From Chara braunii (lineage: Eukaryota; Streptophyta; Charophyceae; Charales; Characeae): 23,612 nucleotides of DNA. Position numbers and translations under genes: made by a program. The stretch lies in the NCBI GenBank assembly GCA_003427395.1, contig BFEA01000267.1, positions 1,861,824 through 1,885,435 on the forward strand, written 5' to 3'. The notes beneath the pieces were generated by a model. It was given only the letters and a program-made list of their open reading frames with translations. It made no database searches and was not told where the DNA came from. Below, in pieces: positions 1 through 9,830 of this stretch (position 1 is the first letter of the stretch; each line of letters begins with the position of its first letter).

Positions 1-270
1 TCTCTGAACCGGCTAGAGGCTACTTTCCGTAATGCCAGAGACGCAGGCGATGTCCAGCGAAGGACAAGTACAGCTCTTCTGCTCTATCCTGTTCCCTATA
101 CTCTTTCTTCTCTGAACCGGCTAAAGGCTACTTTCCGTAATGCCACAGACGCAGGCGATGTCCAGCGAAGGGGACAAGTACGGCCTTTGTGCTCTATCCT
201 GTTCCCTATACTCGTTCTTCTCTGACCCGGCTAGAGGCTACTTTCCGCAATGCCACAGACGCAGGCGATG
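1..270. repeat. Tandem repeat, about 109-bp unit, 2.5 copies
   Basis: The block starting TCTCTGAACCGGCTA recurs at positions 1, 109 and 219, so the period is 108-110 bp. Each copy carries the same downstream landmarks (GGCTACTTTCCG, ACGCAGGCGATG, CTATCCTGTTCCCTATACTC). The third copy breaks off after the GCAGGCGATG landmark near 269. The array may continue to the left outside the window. ORFs read through it have no recognisable protein features. Confidence 0.9.
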
Positions 271-284
271 GTTGGCAAAGAAAT

Positions 285-606
285 GCAGAACAGAGAGACT
301 CTCGCTCTCGTCCTCGTGCACTATTTGACCACCAAGTGAACTTCCGAAACCCCGCCTTGCCGCGCATAGCCACTGCGTTACCCCGCCATTTCACGGCCGC
401 AATCACCCCGCCATTTCACGGCCGCAATCACCCCAAATGCAGAGCAGAGAGACTCACGCTCCTTGTCCTCGCGAACTATTATTTGATCACCAAGTGAATT
501 TCCGAAACCCCGCCTTGCCGCGCATAACCACTGCGTTTCCTCGCGAAATATTTGACCACCAAGTGAACTTCCAAAACCCCGCCTTGCCGCGCATAACCAC
601 TGCGTT
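285..606. repeat. Interspersed direct repeats of a 55-bp GACCACCAAGTGAA module
   Basis: A module beginning GAYCACCAAGTGAA and running through CCCCGCCTTGCCGCGCATA to CACTGCGTT occurs at 327, 485 and 554. The first two copies also share the upstream GAGAGACT...GTCCTCG sequence, so the longer unit is about 158 bp. The third copy sits only 69 bp after the second. This is non-coding satellite-like DNA contiguous with the minisatellite that follows. Confidence 0.85.
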
Positions 607-780
607 AGCCCGCCATTTCACGCCCGCAGTCACCCCGCCATTTTCACATCCGCAGTCACCCCCCGCCATTCTACTTCCCTCAGTTACCCCGCCATTTCAC
701 GTCCCCAGTTACCCCGCCATTCCACGTCGCAGTCAGCCCGTCATTCCACGTCCGCAATCAGCCCACGCATGCCCGCCGGT
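380..780. repeat. GC-rich minisatellite, about 25-bp unit (CCCCGCCATTTCACG)
   Basis: Degenerate 24-27-bp units built on CCCCGCCATTYCACG plus a short YCGCAGTCA-like tail recur twice at about 380-430. Seven or so more follow from about 607 to 780. Units differ by single substitutions and small indels, as expected for an old minisatellite. ORFs of 60-115 codons cross it only because the unit lacks stops in some frames. Confidence 0.85.
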
Positions 781-1300
781 TTAGCCCGCCACCTACCGGT
801 GGACCCACGTACTCGTATCTAGGTTGGGTCTCACGTACCCGGATCTTTATGTTTCTGGCCGTCGATTTTGAGATCAATGGCCAGAAATGAATGATCCTGG
901 CAAATGAGACATCATCAGTCAATGTCTGGAGGACTCGAATGAGGCCTACCACAACACCACGTCCACAGACGGGCGGGGAGCTGCATGCGCCTGTTCAGAA
1001 ACTGTCGATTACTAGCGCGTCCAGTTGGTTCACAGTTTTGATGTTTGTGGTTAGAAACGGTAATCGCCGCCGCACAGTTTCCACTGGTTCAGAAAATCTC
1101 TACGGTTGGATAGTCGCTCCAGCATCCGCGCGCTGCTTCAGCATTGAAGACCTCGGTTACAGAGTTTTCGTGGCCCTCACGCGAACCTGTGGGACAACCT
1201 GCAACAGCAACTTGTGAAACACTCCTGGGGGGGTCCACTAGCAAAGAGGGTAGGATTCTCGGCCCGAATCTTGACGCGATCCTCTCTACTATGGTAGTGC
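781..1300. other. Intergenic stretch with no recognised feature
   Basis: This segment between the minisatellite and the LINE poly(A) end contains short open frames but no recognisable domain, splice structure or RNA gene. I see no repeat unit in it either. Confidence 0.5.
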
Positions 1301-1732
1301 TTTTTTTTTTCTTTTTTCTCTTTTTTTTTTTTTTCAAAAACTTCATTCAATTTCAAACTCAAATCACCATTGAGGCCGGGGCCCTCACAATTCCACCCGG
1401 AGTTATCCCGGCAGCATCAGCCGGTTTAGCTTAGTAAAACCAATTCAACTTCAACAGGTGCACACACATCTCACTACAGCAACTATCCTTCTAAACCAAT
1501 CCCCCTACACCCTCCCATCCTTGCTATATATCAGCCTCTCCACTAACCTACCCCCCCTCTACCTACCAACTAAATCAGGTCTAACCCGACCTGAGAACCA
1601 ATCTAAACTCGATAGGTGGGAGCTGGTCCACCTATCAACCCACTCTTGCTCTGAGTCTACCGCGACTAGTGTCCATCCTAAATGGCAACCGAGTAGTCAG
1701 GTTGCCTCACATCCCTCCTCTATCTACCAACT

Positions 1733-3391
1733 CTAGTTGTCCAGCCACGGGGCCGTTCGCAGCTTTCCTTCCGTGATACAAGCCAGCGCTCCTGGTCTCG
1801 CCCAGGTTTTCAGAAACCAGCGTTCGCCCGGCCCCCTGTCTCCCTGCAACACCTTCCTTCTCCAGTCTGCCCGGATCTCTGCCTTCAACAACGTTCTGAA
1901 CATCTTCTCTGCCTGTTGCTCCATGAGTTCTCGAGACTGAAACCTTCGGCCATTTCTGTCCAGCCAGATCACCCACATCATAATCGCCCTGGCAACTTGC
2001 GCCATGTACCCCCAGCCTGAATCGATTGGTACCCCTAGTGGCAGGAAGCCCTGTAGAACCCAGGGCATATCCTGTGCAAACTTGGTACCCGACATCTTCT
2101 CCCAGTGAGCAAACCACCACAACCACCATTTCTTCCATCTCGGACAGTCCCACCACAAATGGGTCATTGTTTCCACAGGCCAAGAACACCTATCGCACTC
2201 CATTTGTAGTTGCATACCTCTGGAGCTGAGCCACCTCGCAGTTGGAACCGCTAGGTGAGATTGAAGCCAAAGAAGAGAGGCTACTTTCTGAGAAGGAATG
2301 ACCGCCATTTGTTTCCACAGCCGAACCAACTGTTCTACCGTGGGGACTGGTACAAACGGCTGGGACTGTTCCCATCTAGGGATAAGTTTTCCCACTGTTT
2401 TCTTTAACTTCACTCGATTGCGGCCTGCCATTGCCATCTTCAGTTTACTCAGATCTTTCACCACCACCTCTCCAAACTCCCATCCCCACATTTGTGGGTC
2501 AATTCTCAACTCTCGAATTGGAGCCCCACCCGCAACAATGCTGTGGATCGACTGTCCCTGATTGTCCTGCCTATCAATTGTCCTGATTCGAACCTCCTGC
2601 AAGCCACCCAGTCCCCTACGCGTCACAGTTCCAATCGCTTCAAGCGCTGTGGAGCTGGGAATAACTCTTGTAAACTCCTCCAAGCTGCAGTTGCCATTTC
2701 CCCTCTCATCCCAGCTTCTCAGACAGAAAAATTTATTGTATTCCTCCCCTTGGGTTCCTCGATACCACGAACCCGGGGGGTTGATTCTGGCTGGACCCAA
2801 AAGCTGCCTCCATTCCACCGGTATTGCTTGAATCAGAGAACCCAATCTCTCAGCTTGATAAGGGAGGCGGCCTAATTTCTCCTTCAGATGCTCCGCTGGA
2901 TGCCAGCAGTTTGTCATCTCATCCCACAGGTCCCCCACCGTCGCAACACCCCGCTGTAACCATTTCTTTCCAAATGCCCCTGGAGAAGAAGCGGCTGAGA
3001 ACATGCGACCCTCCGAACTTACTATTAGAGAGTTTTCGAAGAGCGGCTGTGCTTTCACCTCTTCTTTCATTCTGGGCTGTGTGCGAAGGTTCGGCTTTAC
3101 CTACTTCCAAGCCTGGATTACTTGATTCCAAAATGGTGATTTAATGTGCTTATTGAGAAAGGAGTCGGTCATCATGGCCAGCCATACATCCGAGGGCCGG
3201 CTCAGGCCCCATTCATTCATCAAGATATATTCCGCCATGAGACACCAGTTCGGAGGTTCCTGCGCTTCTGCCACTTTGATTAGCCAGCTTGCCAACAAGG
3301 TGAGGTTTTGCGAGCCCGGATCTGTAATAGCCAGACATTCATCCTCCCTTGACGCACAAACTGTCTCCCAAGCCACCTTAGCAATGAATCC
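1733..3391 (-). pseudogene. LINE ORF2 C-terminal region with zf-RVT zinc-binding motif (stop-broken)
   Basis: This is the continuation of the reverse-transcriptase reading frame beyond the polymerase domain. It stays in one frame from 3391 down to the terminator at 1733, apart from an in-frame stop at 3101-3103. A longest open piece of 445 codons starts at 3070. A zf-RVT-type motif is seen at about 2125-2202: ECDRC, then THLWWDCPRW, with the two Cys, His and Cys spaced as in plant LINE proteins. The piece around 3100-3376 resembles the matching part of the second LINE (KVVLEAIAQ... near 19100). The high Trp content is typical of this region. It is not expected to make a functional protein. 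Confidence 0.8.
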
Positions 3392-4280
3392 CTAGTTGTC
3401 TTCAGCCTCTGGTTTCCACAAAAACCGTCTTGCAGCTGCTCGAATCACTTTGAGAGTGGAGTCCGACAGTTTTATCGTGCGCAGTACAAACCAAAGGATG
3501 GAGAACGCGGACACCGTAAGCACTAATGCTCTGCCCACCAACGACAGATGCGGGGCTCATCCCCAGCTCTTAATACGCGTCAAAACCCTCTCTTGGAGGA
3601 TTACTTCTTGTGAAGAAACAGAATCCCCCAGGGAAATCATGACGCCCAAAAACCTCTGTGCATCACCCATTGGAACCCTCTGCATACCCCATTCTGCTTG
3701 AAACTGGTATTCCTCTGGAAGAAAGTAAGACGACTTGTTCCAGTTAATGGCTGCTTCCGAAAGCTCAACATACTGGTGTAGACAGAGCCTCGGCGCTTCT
3801 AGTGAGGAAGACGTGTTCCGTGAGACGGCGAAGAGGTCGTCAGCTAGCGCTTTGACCCGGCATTCTCTTTCGTCTTACAGTTGGAGTCCTTGAATTTTTG
3901 GGTTAGCTCTAATTGCAGAGCTGCAAGACAAACAACAAAGGTGCAAGGGGGCAACCTTGCCGTAGGGAGCGAGAGAGCTGAAATTCCTCTGAACAGACCT
4001 CATTGACCTGGACGACCGCAATTGAATACGCATAGAGAACTTTAACCCATCGACAGAAGGCGGAACCAAACCCTATGAACTTTAGAGTTGTCATAACAAA
4101 CGTCCAATTGACTCGGTCATAGGCTTTTTCCAAGTTTATCAACAGCACTGCCAACTCCAGATTCTCCTTTTCCAAGATCTCCAATGCTTCAATGGTCGTC
4201 AAGATATTTTTCGAAAATTGACCGGCCTTGCACGAAGGCGCCTTGATCTCCGCCGACCAACGCGGGTAGACAGCTCCCAA
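3392..4280 (-). pseudogene. LINE reverse transcriptase domain, frameshifted, with altered catalytic Asp
   Basis: RT blocks are readable in order on the minus strand. GDQGAFVQGRS lies near 4210-4250, motif A as LLINLEKAYDRV near 4110-4142, motif B as SLRQGCPLAP near 3945-3975, and motif C as ALADDLFAVS with ADD at 3836-3844. Motif A normally begins with a catalytic Asp; here the codon at 4134-4136 reads Asn. Frames change near 4205 and again near 3915. In-frame stops occur at 3875-3877 and 3392-3394. The LWKP block at about 3411-3424 follows motif C by roughly 410 nt. It is clearly inactive. Confidence 0.85.
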
Positions 4281-4439
4281 GGTGGGATGCCGGCCTTCGC
4301 ATCATTTCCGCCAAATTTGAAGTCTTCTCCAAGATCCCCAGGGTAGACAGCTCCACGAACACATTCGACAGCTCTGTTGACGAATTGTCCAATAAAATCC
4401 TCAGAGGAATACAGGTCAAGCCAATCGAAGGGAGACCCG

Positions 4440-4707
4440 CCCAATGTGAAGTTGGAATTCTAGCATCGATGAGAGGAATATAATACTTGATCCACTGTCC
4501 CGTCGACGTTTCAATAGTTATCTTCGGCATACCCTCCTCCGGAAATAATCTGAAACAGAATCGGTCGGCGTACAACTCCCTAACTTTAGCTTCCACCTGC
4601 TCTGGACCTAGAATCCCGCATATCATCGATGCCGGCAAAATAGTTTGCCTATTACGATGAATCAGACCCAAGACAAAAACTTCATTGGCCAGCAAGGTAC
4701 AAACCAA
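4440..4707 (-). pseudogene. Possible LINE ORF1 DUF4283-like segment
   Basis: This minus-strand frame reads ELYADRFCFRLFPEEGMPKI and then, after about ten residues, IPLIDARIPTSHW. A hydrophobic FxFRxFPEE block followed by a short linker and an (I/L)DAR...W ending resembles the DUF4283 domain in ORF1 of many plant LINEs. The frame is open to 4189, but downstream of about 4440 the sense appears to move to another frame. Assignment rests on pattern only. Its position between the low-complexity N-terminus and the RT fits an ORF1 origin. Confidence 0.35.
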
Positions 4708-4770
4708 GGGAAGAAGGAACTTCTCTTCATGTTGCTGCTCGTTTCCTGTCCGAGTAAGTACTCCATTCGC

Positions 4771-5349
4771 CTAAAAAAAATCCCGAGTACTTTCTCTCCT
4801 GTCCTCACGTACAGGGACGGTACTGGAAGATTGTGAAGTATCTGCCTGTCTATGCTCCTGCCGTCTCTCACCTTGCCTGTCCTCCGATACCACTTTCTCT
4901 TCTTCCACCATCTGTTGTTGTGTTGTACCCGTACCCCCCTGACCAGCTTGTCGAATCTGTGTGCCCGCCTCCAGTTGATAGCCGGAATATGACAGATACG
5001 GATTAGGCCCTTGTGACCCCTGATAGGCCATTCCTGGCCAATAGCCGTACGGGGATAACCCCAGATGCGGTTGTTGCCAAATCGTCGGTTGCTGCATGTA
5101 CCCTAAATAGGGATTTGCTGCAGCTTGATTCCATGTCGCCAAACCTCCTCTGTCATTGTCTCCTGCTGATATACCATCCCCTACAGGTAAATTATTGCCC
5201 CGTCTGCCAATATCCGGGGTTGCCAATCTTGTTCCAGCTTCATTCTGACTTATCTCCCGTTGCTCAGTGAAACCCTGATGTTGATGGTTCCCACCTCCTC
5301 TCCCGCGCCCTCTGTTCACATCCTCTCCTGTCTCCTGTAAATTACTCAC
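4771..5349 (-). pseudogene. LINE ORF1-like N-terminal low-complexity ORF (no ATG)
   Basis: A 192-codon minus-strand frame is rich in Gly, Gln, Arg and Tyr. It has a GRGRGGG run near its start, a PY/GY-rich middle (NPYLGYMQQP, SPYGYWPG, NPYLSYSGY) and an acidic/basic C-terminal third. The frame has no ATG at its start (GTG at 5349) and stays open upstream for about 13 codons before a stop, so it is probably truncated. Its orientation and position upstream of the RT suggest the disordered N-terminus of a LINE ORF1 protein, which binds RNA. A host RNA-binding fragment is a less likely alternative. Confidence 0.45.
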
Positions 5350-5400
5350 ATCTCTGGCGGCATCTATGATCCCTCGTTGGTAAACCTTTCACTATTTTTT

Positions 5401-5495
5401 TTCACCTTTCACTACCTACCTACCACTTTTTTCATTTTTCAAAACCTGAGCTATATTCATCTCTCAATTTCACCTTTCACTACCTACCTACCACT
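5401..5495. repeat. 27-bp perfect direct repeat, 68-bp offset
   Basis: The sequence TTCACCTTTCACTACCTACC plus TACCACT occurs at 5401-5427 and again at 5469-5495, and a shorter trace lies just upstream at about 5385. It lies between the ORF1-like frame of the LINE and the left end of the MITE. Confidence 0.85.
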
Positions 5496-5503
5496 GCTCC
5501 TAA

Positions 5504-6010
5504 GGGCCTCGTTCCACTACTCGCCATCCGCCACAAAAAGTGGTGAGACTTGGCCAGGCCGAAAACTACATTTTTCTGGTGGAAAAAGGGCCTTGGTTCC
5601 ATTACATCGCCGCCGCCACGTGGGCTGTGGTTGTTGTCCCGGCCTGCTCCCCAGACTGTGGCGGATGGCGAGCTAATGGAACGGTGGCCGCCTTCTCTTC
5701 ACCATGTACTCGGACTGGAAATCACTCCAGGTGCAGCTAAAACTTGCCAACACTAGGGGACAATGCAGGTCGACTGTCAGGATGGCTGTGTCAGGGGCAA
5801 TGGCCACACTAAGCATTTCGCGGAGGGGTGAGGAGTAGAGCCTCCACGAAGGGCCGTTGCAGGCAGGGGAAATGGAAAGCCTTGGCGGCACACCGCCAAG
5901 TGATTTCACACCCAAATTCTGACAGCTTCCATTTCGTGATTATTGGCGATGCAGTGGAACCAAGTCGCGTCCGCCATGCGTGGCGGATGGCGAGTAGTGG
6001 AACGAGGCCC
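5504..6010. mobile_element. PIF/Harbinger-like MITE, 507 bp, 31-bp perfect TIRs, TAA target duplication
   Basis: The 31 bases at 5504-5534 (beginning GGGCCTCGTTCC) are the exact reverse complement of 5980-6010. TAA flanks both sides (5501-5503 and 6011-6013). A 3-bp TWA duplication with a GGGCC-type terminus is the hallmark of PIF/Harbinger, including Tourist-like MITEs. Subterminal inverted repeats extend the foldback: CTTGGTTCCATTACATCGCC at 5592-5611 pairs with 5945-5964 with two mismatches. A third, internal partial TIR copy lies at 5658-5689. There is no transposase-like ORF, so it is non-autonomous. Perfect TIRs imply a fairly recent insertion. Confidence 0.9.
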
Positions 6011-6013
6011 TAA

Positions 6014-7738
6014 GCCTATCCAGTGCACCCGTGCAAGCATAGCTAACCACCAGTACATCAGCGGCGGAAAGCTACTTATGGAGGCCATAAATGCCAAAAT
6101 GGTTGTTGATGCAAAAATGGCCGTTGATGAAATTTATCATCGGTGCTGAGGCCTCAAAAGTTTAGGGGTGTGCATGAAAAGGGGCCGATGGATGGGCCAA
6201 GTACTTGTGGTTTAAGGGGATGCATGTTGCCCCCCGCCCTTATCAGTGGTGGTCAAGGAGTAGGGTGGCAGCAGTCTCTATGACCAGCACTACACACGAC
6301 GCCCTCGCCCCTTCATTGCACAGGACGAATCCGAATAAATCAGGAAAAACAAAAGCCACAGTTGATGCGAAATCTCACAGAGAAGAGCTCTCTAAAATAG
6401 GGCCGCAGGCCAACACACCGCGGGAAAATCAAGGGTGGGTAGGGCTGCTTCGCCAAGGTCTGGCTACTGAAGAGACCTCTCACTTGTGAACTGTGTGTGT
6501 GATGCAGGGCTATTATAAAGACCTCTCACTTGTGAACTGTGTGTGTGATGCAGATTTGAGTATGTGTGCACCTGAGGGACCAGCGAGAGAAGGCTTGCAA
6601 CCTGCTATGACCGGTCAGCGGTCACATATGTTGTAGCCATTGCAGGTCCCTGTTCCAGGAGGACTAGTGACACAAGGATGGGCCACCCATCATGAGTCCC
6701 ATCCATGCAGTCTCACAACCCTTTACTGTGACGGACTATCTTATGTAATCGCGCGACTTCCTGCGCGGGGCTGCTGTGGGGAAACAGGAGGGCCTTGATG
6801 GGTGACAGGGCGCAAACGGGATCGGTGGGGCAAGTTGCCTGGATGCCCTCGCTTCTTTTTCGTTTTCGTTGGAGTTGTCGGGCCGGTGCCGGAAAAATCC
6901 CTTGCCGACGATTAAGTGACCGCGCCCTAGCAAGCGCGAGAAATAATGGTTGCCATAGCTTCTTTTCTTGTTTTGCTATGCGCCCTAGAAATTTTGGCGC
7001 GATCAGCGCGCGGGAATTTTCGTTTTTGAAATTCCGAGTCGAACTAATGTCGAGCCCCGCAGACTCTCGGAATAGTTTTTTTTCTTCCTTTCCTTTTTTT
7101 GCAATTAGGATTTAGACTAGGAATTTAGGCACCTTGCAACTTGGCGGCACGATGCTTCTTGCTCGCACGCGCCGTGACCCGACAGGGTCTGGGCTCTGAT
7201 TCCGTCCGCGCCCCAATCCTGTGTGTAACTGTAGTTTTTGGCGGGTACGATAGCAATTGTAATCTTCTTGTTCTTGATGGCTTTCGTATTTCCTTCTTTC
7301 CCGCCTCATCTTCGCATGCACACTCTTCCTCTGTTCTGAGTGTTTCCCACGGTTGCATGCCCGGATCGATGCACAGAGAGTGGCTTCGTCCCCCTCGCCG
7401 CGGCCTGGGCATGCAGACGTAGGCACTCTCTCCCTTCTCTTTCTCATCACTTGGTGCTAATCCCGTATCCCTCGCACAAGCATACATGCTATAAATTTCG
7501 CAAGCGCGATTAGTTGTCTCTCTAATCTACTTGGAGTTAGCGCGGTCGAGAGGATCGGCTAACAAGCAGAAAGACGGTGAGTAAGAGAGTCGGGCGATCC
7601 GACGAGTTGGCGCTGAGTGCACGGGGTTGACGCGTGGCCGCGACGAACTGTGGCACGTGGGTGAACCTGGCTTGCATACTCAGGCCAAGCGGGGTGACGA
7701 CTCGGGTTGATGTTGGTGCGGGCCGACGGACTGCTCGC

Positions 7739-7741
<3 letters not shown>
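6014..7741. other. Intergenic region with small direct repeats, no gene recognised
   Basis: I find no convincing coding sequence. Two AAAATGGYYGTTGATG repeats lie near 6097-6128. From 6900 to 7110 the sequence holds several GCGCG and T-run motifs. Short ORFs on both strands overlap each other and carry no known motifs. Confidence 0.4.
6473..6554. repeat. 33-bp perfect direct repeat, 49-bp offset
   Basis: ACCTCTCACTTGTGAACTGT followed by GTGTGTGATGCAG is present at 6473-6505 and again at 6522-6554, separated by 16 bp. Each copy ends in GATGCAG. It is a simple local duplication with no coding sense. Confidence 0.85.

Positions 7742-7801
<60 letters not shown>
7742..7801. repeat. (GA)n microsatellite, 60 bp
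   Basis: Thirty uninterrupted GA dinucleotides. Flanking ORFs that cross it (poly-RE or poly-SL translations) are artefacts of the repeat. Confidence 0.98.
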
Positions 7802-7802
<1 letters not shown>

Positions 7803-8428
7803 GGGGATATGGTGGAACAGTGTCTATTCTCCCTACTGTCTGTATAAATTTTGATTTCAACGTTGGTCAAGTTTGTTGCGGCATTTTTGGAATTTCTTGA
7901 GTGAATCATCTCGGACTTTTTGTTGTATGCATGTATGCATGAATGATGATGAATGAGCTCGCATCCTTTCTTTCGGGTTGTCTTTTTTATCAGTAGCGTT
8001 AGCTTCATTCAAATTTTGTCACCTTTTAGTACCCATCGTTGAAGCATATGTATCTGTCTGCGAATCTTGCTCCGCCCGGATCTGGCCGGATGAGTGTATC
8101 GGGCACTTTCCTTGTCCCACATCGGAGAAAGAGGGGGTGGGAAGCAGCCCAACATAGCAGGGAGCAACATCTGCCTGCAGCCTGTAAGGGATGCATTATA
8201 CACCATCGTCAGGCTTTTTCAACCTGGTTGTCCATAGGGTCATCAAGGTCACTGAAAGGGTGGAAAATAAGGTGGTGGAGTTGTTTGGAGGGGGGCATTG
8301 AGGGGGTGAAAAAATAGGGATTTGGAGGACTGGTCACAACAGATCTTCGGATTTTCAAGGGATCTGTTGCCTTTTCGAAAATGGAACTGCCGTAACAGAC
8401 GGGGTGGTCTGACCGGCAGCAGTGCTCA

Positions 8429-8809
8429 TCACGGCTGAGGGGGAGTGTTGGGCCTGAGCCGCAGGGGAGGGAGAACCACCATGTCTATTTTGTCGGAGTC
8501 GTGAGGAACCGGCCGGTGAGCCGGTAGGGGATGGGGTGTAAGAATAGGGGGGGGGGAGCGATGGGGAGAGCCTTTGAGGTGGTTGACGTCAGCGTCGTCA
8601 TGGGCAAGCGCATTGATTTGCACTTGCAACGGTCCAAGTATACTAAGTTGCGCTTGGATCGCTACAAGGATGGCATGAAGGTCCATGGTGTCCGTATGGG
8701 CCTGACCATGAGCCACTGGTTGCGCGCTAGCTCGGGATGTGGACTGCGCCGCGGTGATCTCCTCAGTTGTAACCCCGTCCATGGGCGGTGGAGGGAGAGA
8801 GGGAGACAT
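8429..8809 (-). CDS. Uncharacterised Pro/His-rich ORF, possibly retrotransposon gag fragment
   Basis: The first ATG in this minus-strand frame is at 8809 in a good context (CCCACCATGT) and gives 126 residues. The N-terminus is Pro/Ser-rich (MSPSLPPPPMDG). A central helical stretch contains MDLHAILVAIQAQLSILGPL followed by QVQINALAHD, which could form a short coiled coil. The C-terminus is rich in PP and HP. This layout recalls the N-terminus of a retroelement gag-like protein, but no zinc knuckle, protease or integrase is visible nearby. Telo-box-like motifs lie about 230-260 bp upstream on the same strand. Low-complexity composition makes a chance ORF quite possible. I do not recognise a family. 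Confidence 0.25.
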   Translation of the reverse strand: MSPSLPPPPMDGVTTEEITAAQSTSRASAQPVAHGQAHTDTMDLHAILVAIQAQLSILGPLQVQINALAHDDADVNHLKGSPHRSPPPILTPHPLPAHRPVPHDSDKIDMVVLPPLRLRPNTPPQP

Positions 8810-9034
8810 GGTGGGAGGTGGGTGGAGAGATAGGTTGTGGTATGGGGACAAGGGACCACCGGTGAGAGGGAGGGGACCGCGAGAGCGGAGTGGGTAGTCG
8901 TGGGTCGGCTCGCCCCGTGACCAGCGGGTTGTGCGTGAGATGGTGGCGAGAATCCGGTCGAGGGGAGAGGAGCCGTTCGGGTCTAGGGTGCCCGACGGGA
9001 GGACTCGGAGGTAGGAAAGTAGGGGGGTTAGGAG

Positions 9035-9071
9035 AACCCTAAACCCTAGAAAAACCCTAAGAAAACCCTAA
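9035..9071 (-). promoter_or_regulatory. Cluster of telo-box (AAACCCTA) motifs
   Basis: Four CCCTAA-type motifs occur within 37 bp (AACCCTAAACCCTA, then AAACCCTAA and AAAACCCTAA). They match the plant-type telomere repeat TTTAGGG read on the minus strand. In land plants, isolated telo-boxes are common in 5' regions of genes for translation and growth. Here they lie upstream of the weak ORF at 8429-8809. An interstitial telomere scar is the alternative. Confidence 0.4.
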
Positions 9072-9119
9072 CCGGAGTTTGGGTGGTTAGGGTAGGGAAG
9101 CGGCGACCTAATCAAGAAA

Positions 9120-9830
9120 GAAAAATAGTAACCATGGAGGGGAGAGGGAGATAAAATAAAATAAATAGTGAAATTTCAAGATAAAAATAAAAGAAAATAA
9201 ATAATTAAAATAATTAAAAAAATAAATAAACAAAATGTGAAGAGAAAAGTAATATTTATTTTTTTGGAATTTTTGGCAACATTGCTCTAGCCCCCAAGGC
9301 GTCAAGAATGCGCCAAGAGGAAAGAGAGACCAAGGTGAGCACACTAAAGTTCAAAATGCCGCAAATTATAAATTTCAGAAAAATAAATAAATAAATAATA
9401 AATAAATAACTAAATAAGTAGATGAGGAGGTGAAGAGAAACTAAGTGTTGGATTTTTCAAAAATTTCGGCAGCATTTCGTTACCCCCATGAGTCAAATTG
9501 TGCCATCAAGGAGAAAGGCTAAGTAAAATGAGAAGATTTTGCCAGCACTTCGCTACCCTGAAGGGGTCAAAATGTGCTGAAAAGACTAAGTAAAAATAAA
9601 AATAAACAAAAAATTTTGGCAGCACTTTGTTACCCCCACGGTGTCAAAATGTGTGCCAAAAACAAGAATGATTATCTCCTAATCAGATTTGAGGTGCCAC
9701 AGAGAAATTCAAATTTTCAGAATAAATAAAAATAAAATTAAAAAAAAAATAAAATGAAAAAAAAAAATGGGGAATAAGATAATTCGAAATTTTGGGAAAA
9801 AAAAAATTATAAATCAAAAGAAAGATAAAA
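9120..9830. repeat. AT-rich block with recurring GGCAGCACTT...GTCAAAATGTGC hairpin-like units
   Basis: Units combining GGCARCAYTTYGYTACCCC with RGTCAAAATGTGCYR appear at about 9266-9322, 9459-9512, 9533-9588 and 9617-9662. They are separated by A-rich AAATAAATAA filler. In the third unit, CAGCAC at its left pairs with GTGCTG at its right, with TACCC facing GGGTC inside, so each unit can fold as an imperfect hairpin. No ORF of interest crosses the block. Confidence 0.6.

Larger units (their letters stand above)
1301..5349 (-). mobile_element. Decayed non-LTR retrotransposon (plant LINE, L1-type), deletion derivative
   Basis: The element runs right to left. T-rich runs at 1301-1334 are its 3' poly(A) tail on the minus strand, and 1335-1732 is a 3' UTR-like segment. 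The region 1733-4280 encodes reverse transcriptase and the C-terminal zf-RVT region in broken frames, and 4440-5349 encodes an ORF1-like part. The AP endonuclease domain and the earliest RT blocks are not found, so a large internal deletion lies around 4280-4440. Several in-frame stops and at least two frameshifts are present. I could not identify a target-site duplication, and the 5' boundary is uncertain. It is an inactive copy related to the remnant at 18940-20648. Confidence 0.85.

Noticed and set aside
189-784. Plus-strand open frames of 102 and 115 codons at the left edge
   Set aside because: They run through the tandem module and minisatellite; the protein repeats follow the DNA repeats and there is no domain.
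1297-1334. Independent poly(T) microsatellite
   Set aside because: Position and orientation fit the poly(A) tail of the minus-strand LINE better than an unrelated repeat.
9035-9071. True interstitial telomere array
   Set aside because: Only four imperfect motifs with variable A-runs between them; too short and irregular to call an array.
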